Below are positions 16,206 to 24,038 of a stretch of DNA of 38,638 bases, piece by piece (the stretch's first letter is position 1; every line of letters begins with the position of its first letter). The stretch is from positions 1 through 38,638 of IMG/VR virus record IMGVR_UViG_3300003890_000037. One strand, written 5' to 3'. A model generated the notes under the pieces. That model saw nothing but the letters and a program-made list of their open reading frames with translations, made no database searches and was not told where the DNA came from. A program made the translations under genes and the position numbers. The DNA is from a virus.

Positions 16206-17039
16206 ATGGCAAATGGACTTTTCGACAGCTTATCCCAAGCAGATCAATTAAAGTTGGGGGCGGGGATTGCACAATCAATCCCCGGCCTTGTTTCAACGTT
16301 TCGGGGAACCCCGATGGAGGTAGGAGGCACGACACAGCGGGTCTTTCGACCAGAAGATGCAGCAGCTCTTCAGGAAGCTTTAGCAGGGGTACGATCGGGA
16401 CAACAGACTTTAGTCAGCCAGCTCGACCAAGCACGAGCCGCCCTTCCTGGGACCCTTGCACTTCAGCAATTTACGCCGCAATTCTCCACTCAACCTGATG
16501 TAATTGCCCAAGGATTTATAGGCCAAGGACAACAGGCTCTGCGTCAGCAAGCCGGAGCCCAGCAACGGTCAATCCAGAGGCAATTGGGTGCGACGTCTCC
16601 CGGCTTAGCTCAAGCGCTTAGCCGTCGAGCGGGACTTGAAGCTGGACTTCAAGCAAATCCTCTACTTCTCCAAGCACTTCAAGAGCAACAGCAGCGTCAG
16701 CTTGCTCAGCAACAGCTCGGGCTACAATCACTTGGACAATTTCAACAAGCCCAGCTTGCTCAGCGAGGACAACAGCTTCAAGAGGCGGGGTTACGTGGAC
16801 AGCTCGCCCAAGCACAACTCAGCCCCCAACTTGCTCTCGCCCAATTGCAGGCACAGCTGGCCGAAGCACAAGCGCAACAGGTACAACAACGAGATATACA
16901 AAACAGAGGAGGCCTTGGACTTGCAGGCCTTCTTGGTGGTGTTCTTGGCGGACTCGGTGGTTTATACCTAGGTGGGCCCGCTGGGGCTTCCATTGGCTTT
17001 GGTTTAGGCTCGTCTCTTGGTGGTTCCTTACAGGGGTAA
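16206..17039 (+). CDS. Internal virion/ejection protein candidate, Gln-rich with Gly-rich end
   Basis: 277 residues, exceptionally rich in Gln, Leu and Ala between residues 50 and 225 (long helix of QLAQ-type repeats), followed by a Gly-rich hydrophobic tail from about 232 (GLGLAGLLGG, LGGLGGLYLGG) that could insert in a membrane. Together with the next two genes it occupies the position of T7 gp14/15/16, whose products leave the head and span the cell envelope during DNA entry. The assignment is by composition and order, not by a detected domain. Confidence 0.65.
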   Translation: MANGLFDSLSQADQLKLGAGIAQSIPGLVSTFRGTPMEVGGTTQRVFRPEDAAALQEALAGVRSGQQTLVSQLDQARAALPGTLALQQFTPQFSTQPDVIAQGFIGQGQQALRQQAGAQQRSIQRQLGATSPGLAQALSRRAGLEAGLQANPLLLQALQEQQQRQLAQQQLGLQSLGQFQQAQLAQRGQQLQEAGLRGQLAQAQLSPQLALAQLQAQLAEAQAQQVQQRDIQNRGGLGLAGLLGGVLGGLGGLYLGGPAGASIGFGLGSSLGGSLQG

Positions 17040-17042
17040 TAT

Positions 17043-18104
17043 ATGGCACTAAATTTACCATTCATGAATCCTGATCCAGTAGCACAAGCTCTAAATCAGT
17101 CTGACGCTCCCGTGCTGCCCACTGGAAGTAGTGACGAGATGCTGCTTACGTCTCTTCAAAATCAAGCTCTTCCAACCCAGGTAAGTCAGCCCACTTCTCC
17201 AGTGAATGCCGACTTAGGCTCCAGTCTTGCAGGCCTCTTTATGGGATTAGGGGGTCAAGCTCCTTTAGCATTTCAGCTTGCAGATGAGCAGCGTAAACGA
17301 CAGGAGCAGCAAGTTCAACGCGAAGCGTTTAGCAAGATCCTTCCTGTAATCGCTCCAGATTTGAAACCTGAGATCCAAGCAGAACTCCAAAAACTAGATC
17401 CCCAACAGGCCATGGAAGTGGGTAAATTCTTTAGTCGTCGGTTAAATCGCGGTGTTCTTGATGTTGCAGGCCTACAAACCGCCTTTAAAAATCAGTTGAT
17501 TGACGCTGGATATGATGAGGAGACTGCGGAGGAGCGTGCGCAGGAACAGGCAGGTCTTGCTCTCGCCCTCGGTAATCCGACGCAGGCAGCCGTTAATATC
17601 CGCAATCTCGTGGGTGTTAGAAGTGGTCTTGTTAAAGGAGAGAAACGCTTTCAACAGCAAGTAAAATTAGGTGAAATACGACAGGAACAGAAGAAAGACT
17701 ATGCTAAATTTAGTACCACGCTGACGAAAGAAGCTAAAGATCTTTTGCCGGATATTGCTGCAATTGCCTCACAAATAGGCCCAGATATAGATGCAGAGAC
17801 TTTGAGGGGGGCTTTAGAGCTTAAGACCGGGAAAGAGATTAAAGCGAGCGTCCTCAATCGCATGCGCGAAGTAGCCATCAAGCAAGGCCTAATTAAGAAG
17901 GATGCCTCGTGGGCAGATACCCTAGGCGCGATCTCCAACTTCTTTCAAGCTCCCACTACCCCCCGAACATCAGCAGCCCCAGCCGCTCCCGCAGCAGTAA
18001 AGCCGCTTCCTGCGAGCCTCCAAAATCAGCCTGATGGGACGATCGTTAAAGATAAGAGCGGGCGCCTTTTTATAAAGCAAGGAAATCAACTTATTCCTAG
18101 GTAG
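17043..18104 (+). CDS. Internal virion protein candidate
   Basis: 353 residues. Pro/Gln-rich N-terminus, then long helices with heptad-like charge patterns (residues 75-130 and 195-285), an Ala/Pro linker near 305-320, and a compact C-terminal NQPDGTIVKDKSGRLFIKQG end. Second of three large genes between collar fibre and lysis genes. No lytic transglycosylase or protease motif visible. Probably part of the ejection complex. Confidence 0.6.
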   Translation: MALNLPFMNPDPVAQALNQSDAPVLPTGSSDEMLLTSLQNQALPTQVSQPTSPVNADLGSSLAGLFMGLGGQAPLAFQLADEQRKRQEQQVQREAFSKILPVIAPDLKPEIQAELQKLDPQQAMEVGKFFSRRLNRGVLDVAGLQTAFKNQLIDAGYDEETAEERAQEQAGLALALGNPTQAAVNIRNLVGVRSGLVKGEKRFQQQVKLGEIRQEQKKDYAKFSTTLTKEAKDLLPDIAAIASQIGPDIDAETLRGALELKTGKEIKASVLNRMREVAIKQGLIKKDASWADTLGAISNFFQAPTTPRTSAAPAAPAAVKPLPASLQNQPDGTIVKDKSGRLFIKQGNQLIPR

Positions 18105-18109
18105 CGTGC

Positions 18110-20947
18110 ATGGCAGAGGAATTTAAAATAGTCTCGACGCCCAATGAGTTTGAAGTCGTCGCTTCTCCTGACGATGAGTTTCAAGTAGTCAGTGCCCCGC
18201 CCCAAGCAGTCCCGGAGGTCTTCGGGCCAGCGAGCACACTCCCACTCGCACCATCGGAAGAGCAACAGATCTTAGCCCCCTTAAAGTTTGCTACTCGCCC
18301 GATTGCACCTGATCGTGGAGCAGCCCTAGCCGCCAAAGGGATCGGTGGAACCGCCCGCCTCGTCGAACAAGCCGCCTTTCCGATTCAACAACAGTTTGCT
18401 GGAACGAAGTTTACTGGCGAGCAGCCGCAGCCGTTGTTTGAGGCAGCTGTCGAAGCCGTCCCTCAATTGAAACCCTTCTTGCGACCTGATATTGAAGCCA
18501 AGAATGCTCGCGAAAAAATCCTAGAACTTATCTCTGATCCTACCATTATTAGCTCTGTTGGGCCTCTTGCGAAGGCAGCAAGTAGTGCAACAAAGGCGTT
18601 AGTCACGCGAGGAGTCGAACGTCTCTTTGCACGTAGGCTTGCTCTTACCATCCCGGAACAGCAAACGATTGCTGAATCTCTAGAAAAGATTTATGGTCCT
18701 GAAAAGATTCTAGCAAAAAAGATCGCAATAGACGATGCAAATCAGCTGCTCGAATGGGCCAAACAACTCCAAAAACTAACCGATGAAAATACTGGATTAA
18801 AAGTAGCCTATAACGCACAGATAGCAAATGCAAATGCATCTGTTCCTGATCTCGAAACTCCCTTTCAGATTAGAACTCTACAACGCCAGATTAGTCAGAA
18901 TGCTTGGGAACGCGCTAAGCTCGCAAGACAGATACAAAATAAACTAGATGGGCCCGGAGTTGAAGCATATCACAAGGCCTTGGAGTATGTGGAAAACCCA
19001 GGGCTAATTGCAGATACAGTAAGTCGCCAAGGGATCGTCTTAACCCCAGAACAAGTTGAGCAGGCTCGCGCCTTAAAACCACTCAGCAATCTGCCTGGGG
19101 TGGCCGGTCAGCTACAAAGTGCCTTTCGCGCTTCTGCATTCTCGTTCGATGATATCGTTCGGCTTGGACACCAAGTTGATGGGGCTCCTCGCGGATTCTT
19201 TTCGCGTAGTGTGGTAGAACCTATCGCTGAGGCCTTGGCAGTCGCCGATGCTGAAACCATCGTTTTAAAACAGCGCGTTCGTGATAAAGCTCAGCAGCTG
19301 GGAATTGATGTCAATTCCAAAGTCGAGCGAGAGTTTTTATTTCGTCTAGCCGATAAAGATCCCGCAGCGTGGACATCTGAAGAAGTTAAACAACTAACTC
19401 CCCGGCAACACGAGTTTATCAATTTCACAAAGAAGATTTATAATGATCTCATTAATGAGATAAACGCCAAGCGGATTGAGTTTGGATTAGAGCCCATCGC
19501 AGTTCGTAAGAACTACGTTACCCATTTACAGGAACTAAGTTCCTTAGATGCCTTAGGAATGGATCCTATCACAGCTAATGTGAGCCCCAAAGTGGGCAAG
19601 GGCATTGCCTTTCAATTTGGTAAGAAACGTCTTGGAACACGAGCCAAACAAGACATACTGGAAGCATTAGACGCTTATATCGGGCCTGCTAGACGGCAAG
19701 TTAATCTAATTCAGCCCGTCGCGCAAGCAGAAGCTCTGCTGCCTCATATGCCGTCAGATATACAGGAAGCAACCTCGTTATGGTTAAACACGGCTATTAA
19801 GAGGGGGGCTCCAGATCCGAAAGACCTCGCAGTGAAAGCCCTAGGACGGATCGGCGAGTTAACACTGGATACAGCCACCACTCTTCAGGCAGCGATCAAC
19901 CGCAGCATCCTTGGCGGTAGCTTCCGCGTTCTTATCCAGCAGCCCTCGCAGCTAACACATACCGCGCTTCAGACTGGTTTGGGTAAAACTCTTGGGGGTT
20001 TAGCAAAAGGGTGGTCCGATGAGGCAATTCCCGAGGCAATTCGGAAGACCTCCACGTTTCTCAGTAACCGCTCGCTGCGTGATGAAATTATCCCGGTTAA
20101 TACCGGCCTCCTAAAGAGTGCCGATAAGTTCGTCGGAACCATGCTTGATTTCGGCGATCGGGCTATGGCCCGCGCCTCTTGGATTGCCGCGTTTGACCAA
20201 GCAAAGAGTTATGGCGTTGCAGATCAAGTTGCCCGCCGCTATGCCGATCATTATGCACAGATGCTGCATGCAATCTATCGTGACGAGTTTAAGCCTGCAA
20301 TTCTCCGGGGACGCCTTGCAAAAGTCGTTCTGCCTATGCAAACCTTTGGTTTCAATCTCTGGAATTTTATTAGTAAAGATCCGACCATGCTCGCCCAACT
20401 TAATAACACGAGCAAGCTACGAGAGTTTATGAAGATTGTCGGGGCTATGTATGCTATGAATCTGGCTTATAATATCGCTGGAGTTGGTGGTGTAGGACCA
20501 TTTCAGCTTGCATTGCCGAAGGAAGCCAGCTACGCAGGCTTTCGTGAAGCTGCTGAGATCACCGCGCTTACCTTCCCTTTAACCGGCGCAGCTCGATTTG
20601 GGTTAGAGCCAGGCCCCGTTAAGCTGTTCAAAGCTATCACAGACATGCAGACGCTTCAAAAGGCCTTCTTGCATGCAGAGCCAGAAAAGCGGGCGGAAGC
20701 TAAAAAAGAATTTTTTAAGCAACAAGTCCTAACCTTTGTACCTTTTGGTCGGCAGGCCAAAGACACTTGGGAAGGGGTTGAAGCAATACGCGACGGCTAC
20801 TACAAGATCGGGCGAGAAGAGATTAATATAAAGGGTTTAGATAAAGCACGAGCCTTGTTTATAGGCCCAAAGGCCCTCTCCAAAGCGAAAGAGGAGAAGA
20901 GTCGCCAACGAGTCGAAAGCTTAAATAAGATACTAGGGCGGGATTAG
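18110..20947 (+). CDS. Large internal virion protein
   Basis: 945 residues, the largest gene. The N-terminus has three imperfect copies of a short motif (FKIVSTP, FEVVASP, FQVVSAP), probably a docking repeat. The middle is helical with a conserved-looking RKNYVTHLQEL stretch. From about 590 to 760 it resembles large helical regions of phage polyvalent or ejection proteins (GGSFRVLIQQPSQLTHTA, DRAMARASWIAAFDQAK), and about 785-805 is hydrophobic. No peptidoglycanase motif is evident. Likely the long ejection-channel protein corresponding in place to T7 gp16. Confidence 0.7.
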   Translation: MAEEFKIVSTPNEFEVVASPDDEFQVVSAPPQAVPEVFGPASTLPLAPSEEQQILAPLKFATRPIAPDRGAALAAKGIGGTARLVEQAAFPIQQQFAGTKFTGEQPQPLFEAAVEAVPQLKPFLRPDIEAKNAREKILELISDPTIISSVGPLAKAASSATKALVTRGVERLFARRLALTIPEQQTIAESLEKIYGPEKILAKKIAIDDANQLLEWAKQLQKLTDENTGLKVAYNAQIANANASVPDLETPFQIRTLQRQISQNAWERAKLARQIQNKLDGPGVEAYHKALEYVENPGLIADTVSRQGIVLTPEQVEQARALKPLSNLPGVAGQLQSAFRASAFSFDDIVRLGHQVDGAPRGFFSRSVVEPIAEALAVADAETIVLKQRVRDKAQQLGIDVNSKVEREFLFRLADKDPAAWTSEEVKQLTPRQHEFINFTKKIYNDLINEINAKRIEFGLEPIAVRKNYVTHLQELSSLDALGMDPITANVSPKVGKGIAFQFGKKRLGTRAKQDILEALDAYIGPARRQVNLIQPVAQAEALLPHMPSDIQEATSLWLNTAIKRGAPDPKDLAVKALGRIGELTLDTATTLQAAINRSILGGSFRVLIQQPSQLTHTALQTGLGKTLGGLAKGWSDEAIPEAIRKTSTFLSNRSLRDEIIPVNTGLLKSADKFVGTMLDFGDRAMARASWIAAFDQAKSYGVADQVARRYADHYAQMLHAIYRDEFKPAILRGRLAKVVLPMQTFGFNLWNFISKDPTMLAQLNNTSKLREFMKIVGAMYAMNLAYNIAGVGGVGPFQLALPKEASYAGFREAAEITALTFPLTGAARFGLEPGPVKLFKAITDMQTLQKAFLHAEPEKRAEAKKEFFKQQVLTFVPFGRQAKDTWEGVEAIRDGYYKIGREEINIKGLDKARALFIGPKALSKAKEEKSRQRVESLNKILGRD

Positions 20948-21423
20948 TGCGCTCGATTCATAAAATCATTCTGCATTGCTCAGCTAGTGACGTACCGAAG
21001 CAGACTGCAGCTTTAATCGACCAGTGGCATCGAGCCAGAGGCTTTCGTAAAATCGGCTATCATTATTTCATCCGGCAGGATGGGACGATTGAACGAGGTC
21101 GAAATGAAGAAGAAATCGGAGCCCACTGTGAAGGAGAGAATTCTTCTAGCATTGGCATCTGTCTTGCTGGCCTGTCTAATTTTTCTAGTAGTCAATTCGC
21201 ATCGCTTAGAACTCTCTTAGCCGATCTACGAAGCCGGTATCCACATGCAACAGTTCACGGACATCGGGAATTTCCCAGTGCAATCAAACAAGGAAAGACG
21301 TGTCCTGTCTATGATGTTGTTCCATTTAAGGACTTCTATGAACATCCAGTTGATTATAAAGGAGGCTCAGTATGGGACTTGATCAAATCCTTACTTTCAT
21401 TACTGAAGATCTTCCGAAGATAG
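20947..21423 (+). CDS. Endolysin: N-acetylmuramoyl-L-alanine amidase (Amidase_2, T7 lysozyme-like)
   Basis: 158 residues, GTG start overlapping the previous TAG by one base. All expected residues are visible: Zn ligands His10 (ILHCSAS), His106 (HGHREF) and Cys119, catalytic Tyr38 (GYHYFI) and Lys117 (GKTCP). It cuts the amide bond between muramic acid and the stem peptide. In T7 the homologue also inhibits the phage RNA polymerase, but no such polymerase is visible here. The C-terminal 20 residues are hydrophobic/basic (LIKSLLSLLKIFRR) beyond the catalytic core and could touch membrane. The next gene overlaps by 52 bp. Confidence 0.93.
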   Translation: MRSIHKIILHCSASDVPKQTAALIDQWHRARGFRKIGYHYFIRQDGTIERGRNEEEIGAHCEGENSSSIGICLAGLSNFSSSQFASLRTLLADLRSRYPHATVHGHREFPSAIKQGKTCPVYDVVPFKDFYEHPVDYKGGSVWDLIKSLLSLLKIFRR

Positions 21424-21584
21424 TACAGGCACTCTTGATGGTATTAGGGGGGCTTAAGGTCATTGCTCGCTATACGCGCTGGGCGTGGGATGATCAGCTA
21501 CTTCAAATGATTGAAAGCCCGCTGCGACTATTCCGAGCAAACCCGAAGCCGGAGGAGAAGGAGGACTCAGATGAATCCCGATAA
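21372..21584 (+). CDS. Small membrane protein, holin candidate
   Basis: 70 residues with one membrane segment (about 15-33: LPKIVQALLMVLGGLKVIA) and a charged C-terminus (KPEEKEDSDESR). ATG follows AAAGGAGG, an excellent site. It overlaps the amidase on one side and the next small gene on the other. Single-span holins and T7-type holins have this size and layout. The neighbour at 21571 is an equally good candidate. Confidence 0.6.
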   Translation: MGLDQILTFITEDLPKIVQALLMVLGGLKVIARYTRWAWDDQLLQMIESPLRLFRANPKPEEKEDSDESR

Positions 21585-21804
21585 GTTGCTCTATGATATA
21601 GATAAACGCTTGGCTGTTCTTGAGGTCTTGACTAACGAGCATTCTAAACTCGCAATTAAAGAATTTGGAGAGATCAAAAAAGAGTTGGTCTCTATGCAGA
21701 CCGATCTCGTTCGCCTGCGGATTCGTGTCGCTGGTATGGCTGCAGTAGTTTCACTATTTGTTACAGGAGTTGTTCAATTCCTGTCGTCACAAGTCTTTCA
21801 TTAG
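21571..21804 (+). CDS. Coiled-coil protein with one C-terminal membrane span, holin-like
   Basis: 77 residues from ATG 21571, chosen because GGAGGAC lies just upstream. An N-terminal amphipathic helix (KRLAVLEVLTNEH) leads to a membrane segment (about 53-73: AGMAAVVSLFVTGVVQFLSS). Similar DUF-type small phage proteins are common in lysis cassettes. It may be holin, antiholin or a lysis accessory. It overlaps the previous gene by 14 bp. Confidence 0.6.
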   Translation: MNPDKLLYDIDKRLAVLEVLTNEHSKLAIKEFGEIKKELVSMQTDLVRLRIRVAGMAAVVSLFVTGVVQFLSSQVFH

Positions 21805-21814
21805 GAGATCTACG

Positions 21815-22348
21815 ATGGGTATCACGGGGCTTTTAATTATATCATTTATATTACTTCCTTTTGCCGATCGGGTTGCACTGATCACATTTGAAGCAACCCC
21901 GCTGCAATTTCTAATCGGGCTCCTTACTCATCAAGTAGGGCACGCTAATATCCATCATCTGCTTGGGAACTTCATTTTTGTGTACCCTTACGCGCTTTAC
22001 GTGGAGCAGCAGCTGGGAGTTAAGCGCTTTCTGCAGCTCTTTTTCTTGACCGGCATCTTCGCCGCTCTGCTGCATATCACAACCTTCGGGCTTCATACGG
22101 GGTTAATTGGCTCATCCGGAGCAGATTTCGGTATAATGGGAGCCGCATGCGCTTTGTTCGGGGGGAAGAAAGAGTGGACTAAGTGGGTCGGCCTGGGGTG
22201 TTTCTTTGCAGCTCTCTATTGGCAGGCTAGTGTACTGCTAGCTAGCACCTTCGCCGGAGTGGCGACTCTAGCACATATCGGGGGCTTAATTTCAGGCTAC
22301 GTGTTGATTAAAAGTCTTCATCGGGATCGTCCAAAAAAGAATCCGTAG
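21815..22348 (+). CDS. Rhomboid-family intramembrane serine protease
   Basis: 177 residues from ATG 21815 (SD TAGGAGA). Several membrane segments are evident. The rhomboid signatures are complete: nucleophile Ser101 in GSSGA, base His154 in AHIGG, and His43/His48/Asn52 with the same spacing as His145/His150/Asn154 of E. coli GlpG. Rhomboids cleave membrane proteins within the bilayer. It is cotranscribed with the amidase and two small membrane proteins, which are possible substrates or partners. Rhomboids are very uncommon in phages; host origin is likely. The 3' end overlaps a gene on the other strand by 41 bp. Confidence 0.88.
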   Translation: MGITGLLIISFILLPFADRVALITFEATPLQFLIGLLTHQVGHANIHHLLGNFIFVYPYALYVEQQLGVKRFLQLFFLTGIFAALLHITTFGLHTGLIGSSGADFGIMGAACALFGGKKEWTKWVGLGCFFAALYWQASVLLASTFAGVATLAHIGGLISGYVLIKSLHRDRPKKNP

Positions 22349-22505
22349 CTGGCATCTCGCCCGTCTCCCAGGCTTCTTCGAGGTCTGCAACCCTCTCATC
22401 AAGCGAGTCACTACACATCTGTAAGTAGCGGACACGTTCATATAAAATCTTAATCTGCTCTTTTAGCCCTGCGACTTGCTTTAGAAGTTCTTCTCTTTCG
22501 CTCAT
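22308..22505 (-). CDS. Small coiled-coil protein
   Basis: 65 residues: residues 1-47 form a heptad-rich coiled coil (EELLKQVAGLKEQIKILYERV), followed by an acidic tail ending DDPDEDF. It is the last gene of the leftward operon. It overlaps the previous gene by 56 bp and the rhomboid tail by 41 bp. The acidic C-terminus ending in Phe resembles SSB-type tails, but this may be chance. Function unknown. Confidence 0.6.
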   Translation of the reverse strand: MSEREELLKQVAGLKEQIKILYERVRYLQMCSDSLDERVADLEEAWETGEMPATDSFLDDPDEDF

Positions 22506-22746
22506 TCGTTCTTCCTTTTCTTGGCTCCAAATATGTGATTTGAATCACTGCTTTCCTGAGGATCGAAAACTGCTCGGTATTCGCATCGAGCGTCTGATCC
22601 GCAATCCAGCTTGCTACGTAATAGGCCCGCCGATCCTTCTTATAAAGAAACCCTAGCACCTCACATTTACAAAGCGCCGCATCTTCACCGGAATTCATCG
22701 CGTGATCCCAAAAGCGAATGTAGACTGGCTGTGCCATAAACATCAT
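22450..22746 (-). CDS. Hypothetical small basic protein
   Basis: 98 residues; the start overlaps the upstream TAA as TAATG, indicating translational coupling. The N-terminal 70 residues look globular (VYIRFWDHAMNS, FLYKKDRRAYYVASWI); the C-terminal 25 are Arg/Lys-rich (RKGRTNERKRRTSKASRRAK) and could bind nucleic acid. A start three codons downstream (MAQP) is also possible. No family recognised. Confidence 0.6.
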   Translation of the reverse strand: MMFMAQPVYIRFWDHAMNSGEDAALCKCEVLGFLYKKDRRAYYVASWIADQTLDANTEQFSILRKAVIQITYLEPRKGRTNERKRRTSKASRRAKRAD

Positions 22747-22874
22747 TAGCCCCCCATTCGATAGAGTGTCAACAAGATGGCTGTTATGATCGCCATACAG
22801 ATTAAGAGCAGCGTATCAAGACGAGCCCCCGGCGGTTTTGGGGGAGGAAAAGATCCGCGTTCAATATGAAGCAT
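22746..22874 (-). CDS. 42-residue membrane protein with Pro-rich N-terminus
   Basis: Short gene supported by an AAGGAG site and a TAATG overlap with the next gene. It starts MLHIERGSF, has PPPKPPG, then one membrane span (LDTLLLICMAIITAILLTLY). Small Pro-rich single-span proteins recur in phage operons with unknown roles. Membrane insertion is predicted from composition only. Confidence 0.6.
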   Translation of the reverse strand: MLHIERGSFPPPKPPGARLDTLLLICMAIITAILLTLYRMGG

Positions 22875-22897
22875 TAGTGTTTTTCTCCTTGATAGGT

Positions 22898-23062
22898 TTA
22901 TTTGCCTTTACGAGGCTCTCGTCGCTTCTTGGTTTGAATCTGTTCAGCGTTTGTAATGAGTTTTGCTTCAGTCTGACGATAAGCGTCGGAGTCCTTTTTC
23001 AGACGGAGGAGAGCCGAGCGTCGTCGCATGTCCCGGCGGCCAGGGAAGTTTTTAACAAACAT
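22898..23062 (-). CDS. 54-residue basic protein
   Basis: ATG preceded by AGGAGG at 11 bases. Strongly basic at both ends (GRRDMRRRSALLRLKK near the N-terminus; KKRREPRKGK at the end) with a helical middle, so RNA or DNA binding is plausible. It lies in line between the 42-residue membrane gene and the reading frame at 23078. No family recognised. Confidence 0.6.
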   Translation of the reverse strand: MFVKNFPGRRDMRRRSALLRLKKDSDAYRQTEAKLITNAEQIQTKKRREPRKGK

Positions 23063-23077
23063 GGTTTACTTTGCCTC

Positions 23078-23215
23078 CTATATGACAACTTGTGGTTGTT
23101 CTCGCAGCTTTAAATTAAACTGAGCTGGCTCCCCGTCCCCTATGCAGACTTCGGAGTTACCCCGCATGGGTTTGCGGACCAGATGAAAAAACTGGCGGCT
23201 GGCACAGACCAGCTC
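23078..23215 (-). CDS. Short reading frame with a KLREQ ending; start uncertain
   Basis: Open for 45 codons after a TAA. Only one ATG is in frame (23167, giving 29 residues, MRGNSEVCIG...), without a clear ribosome site. The end, FNLKLREQPQVVI, resembles the C-terminus of the ATPase encoded at 26938 (FKLREQEVIPI) with different codons for the same residues. It could be a small gene with a non-standard start or the remaining 3' end of a lost gene. The stop overlaps the ribosome site of the 54-residue gene. Confidence 0.35.
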   Translation of the reverse strand, partial: ELVCASRQFFHLVRKPMRGNSEVCIGDGEPAQFNLKLREQPQVVI

Positions 23216-23220
23216 TTACC
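23172..23220 (-). terminator. Possible leftward terminator hairpin
   Basis: On the minus strand GCTGG and CCAGC (around a TCTGTG loop) form a 5-bp stem, followed seven bases later by six T. It lies just below the exonuclease gene and inside the open frame at 23078-23215, so both cannot be optimal. Weak evidence. Confidence 0.25.
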
Positions 23221-23315
23221 TGGGCCATCAGATGTCAGGTCGGGAAACCCGATATTCTTTCGCCATTACTTGTCACATCAGGCAGACCTAGAAACTGCAC
23301 CACGCCTCGACCAGT

Positions 23316-24038
23316 TCATATGCCATTTGAATCCCGTTTTGTTGTATACGAGCAGCCACAGGAATTGCAGCGCCAGCGCTGCTGTAAGCTTTTTGTGGTC
23401 GCTCGGACACCATTCTTGCCGATAGAGTGGCTGCCACAAGCAGGGCAACCTTGCCGCCCTTTTAAAAGCGCCATGTTAGGATGATTATCAATCCAGGGAA
23501 GCATCTTTAGATAGATCCGCTCCAAAAGCCGCACATCCTGCTTGTTGTAGCGCTCCAGCAAAGCCCAGCTCTTGGGGTCACCCTTCAGACAACCTAGCCA
23601 AAGGTCGAAGCCCGTGTGCTTGACTTTTCGCCCAACATTTAATAGTTTTCCAATATCATCAAGTCGATTGCTGTTCAAATGAAAGTGCTTCTTTGCCACC
23701 TTGAGGGTGTCAACGCTAGCAAAGGAAGAGGGGGGCTTGAGTCCATAAAAGAGGAAGCGTGCGCGAGCCTTCCTCTGGTCGAAGCGGTCGCCGTTGTGAG
23801 CGATGACTACGTCGGCAGTGTTGAAAAGCCCCCAAAGCAACTTAACTAGCTGCCGGTCGCTCGGTTGCCCCTGAGCTGTGACACAATGTATCCGCTCCTC
23901 GCCAAGCCACTTCCAGGAGACCGACAGGAGCTGCCACTCTGTTTCGTAGGCGATCACGTCCTGCTTCCATTTTCCCCACACGTAAGCCAGATTGGGGCTG
24001 GTCTCCAGGTCATAGAGTAAAATCCTAGGCTTTTTCAT
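23316..24038 (-). CDS. DnaQ-like 3'-5' exonuclease fused to a C-terminal zinc ribbon
   Basis: 240 residues from ATG 24038, chosen for the AAGGAG site. Exonuclease motifs of the DEDDy type: Asp10 and Glu12 (YDLETSP), the HNGDRFD motif (Asp84/Asp87) and Tyr164..Asp168 (YNKQD). From residue 198 a CPAC...CNSC zinc ribbon follows, like those of transposases and transcription factors, with a K-x-G-x-R-A-T-x-x-x-x-QRW core. The polymerase of this phage has its own exonuclease, so this protein probably works elsewhere, for example in repair or on host nucleic acid. The start overlaps the RuvC-like gene by 14 bp. Confidence 0.8.
   Translation of the reverse strand: MKKPRILLYDLETSPNLAYVWGKWKQDVIAYETEWQLLSVSWKWLGEERIHCVTAQGQPSDRQLVKLLWGLFNTADVVIAHNGDRFDQRKARARFLFYGLKPPSSFASVDTLKVAKKHFHLNSNRLDDIGKLLNVGRKVKHTGFDLWLGCLKGDPKSWALLERYNKQDVRLLERIYLKMLPWIDNHPNMALLKGRQGCPACGSHSIGKNGVRATTKSLQQRWRCNSCGCSYTTKRDSNGI

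Noticed and set aside
16618-17065. Several overlapping minus-strand frames, plus a 111-codon plus-strand frame, within the Gln-rich gene
   Set aside because: They arise from the repetitive CAA/CAG codons of the real gene; one would be mostly Pro/Cys, with no initiation signals.
23078-23215. Frameshift inside the KLREQ frame
   Set aside because: On recounting the G-run (four G at 23137-23140 on the minus strand) the frame is continuous; only the start is unclear.
23161-23260. Possible tRNA-like fold (TCGGG/CCCGA and nearby stems)
   Set aside because: No acceptor stem, anticodon arm or T-loop consensus could be assembled. No tRNA seen elsewhere either.
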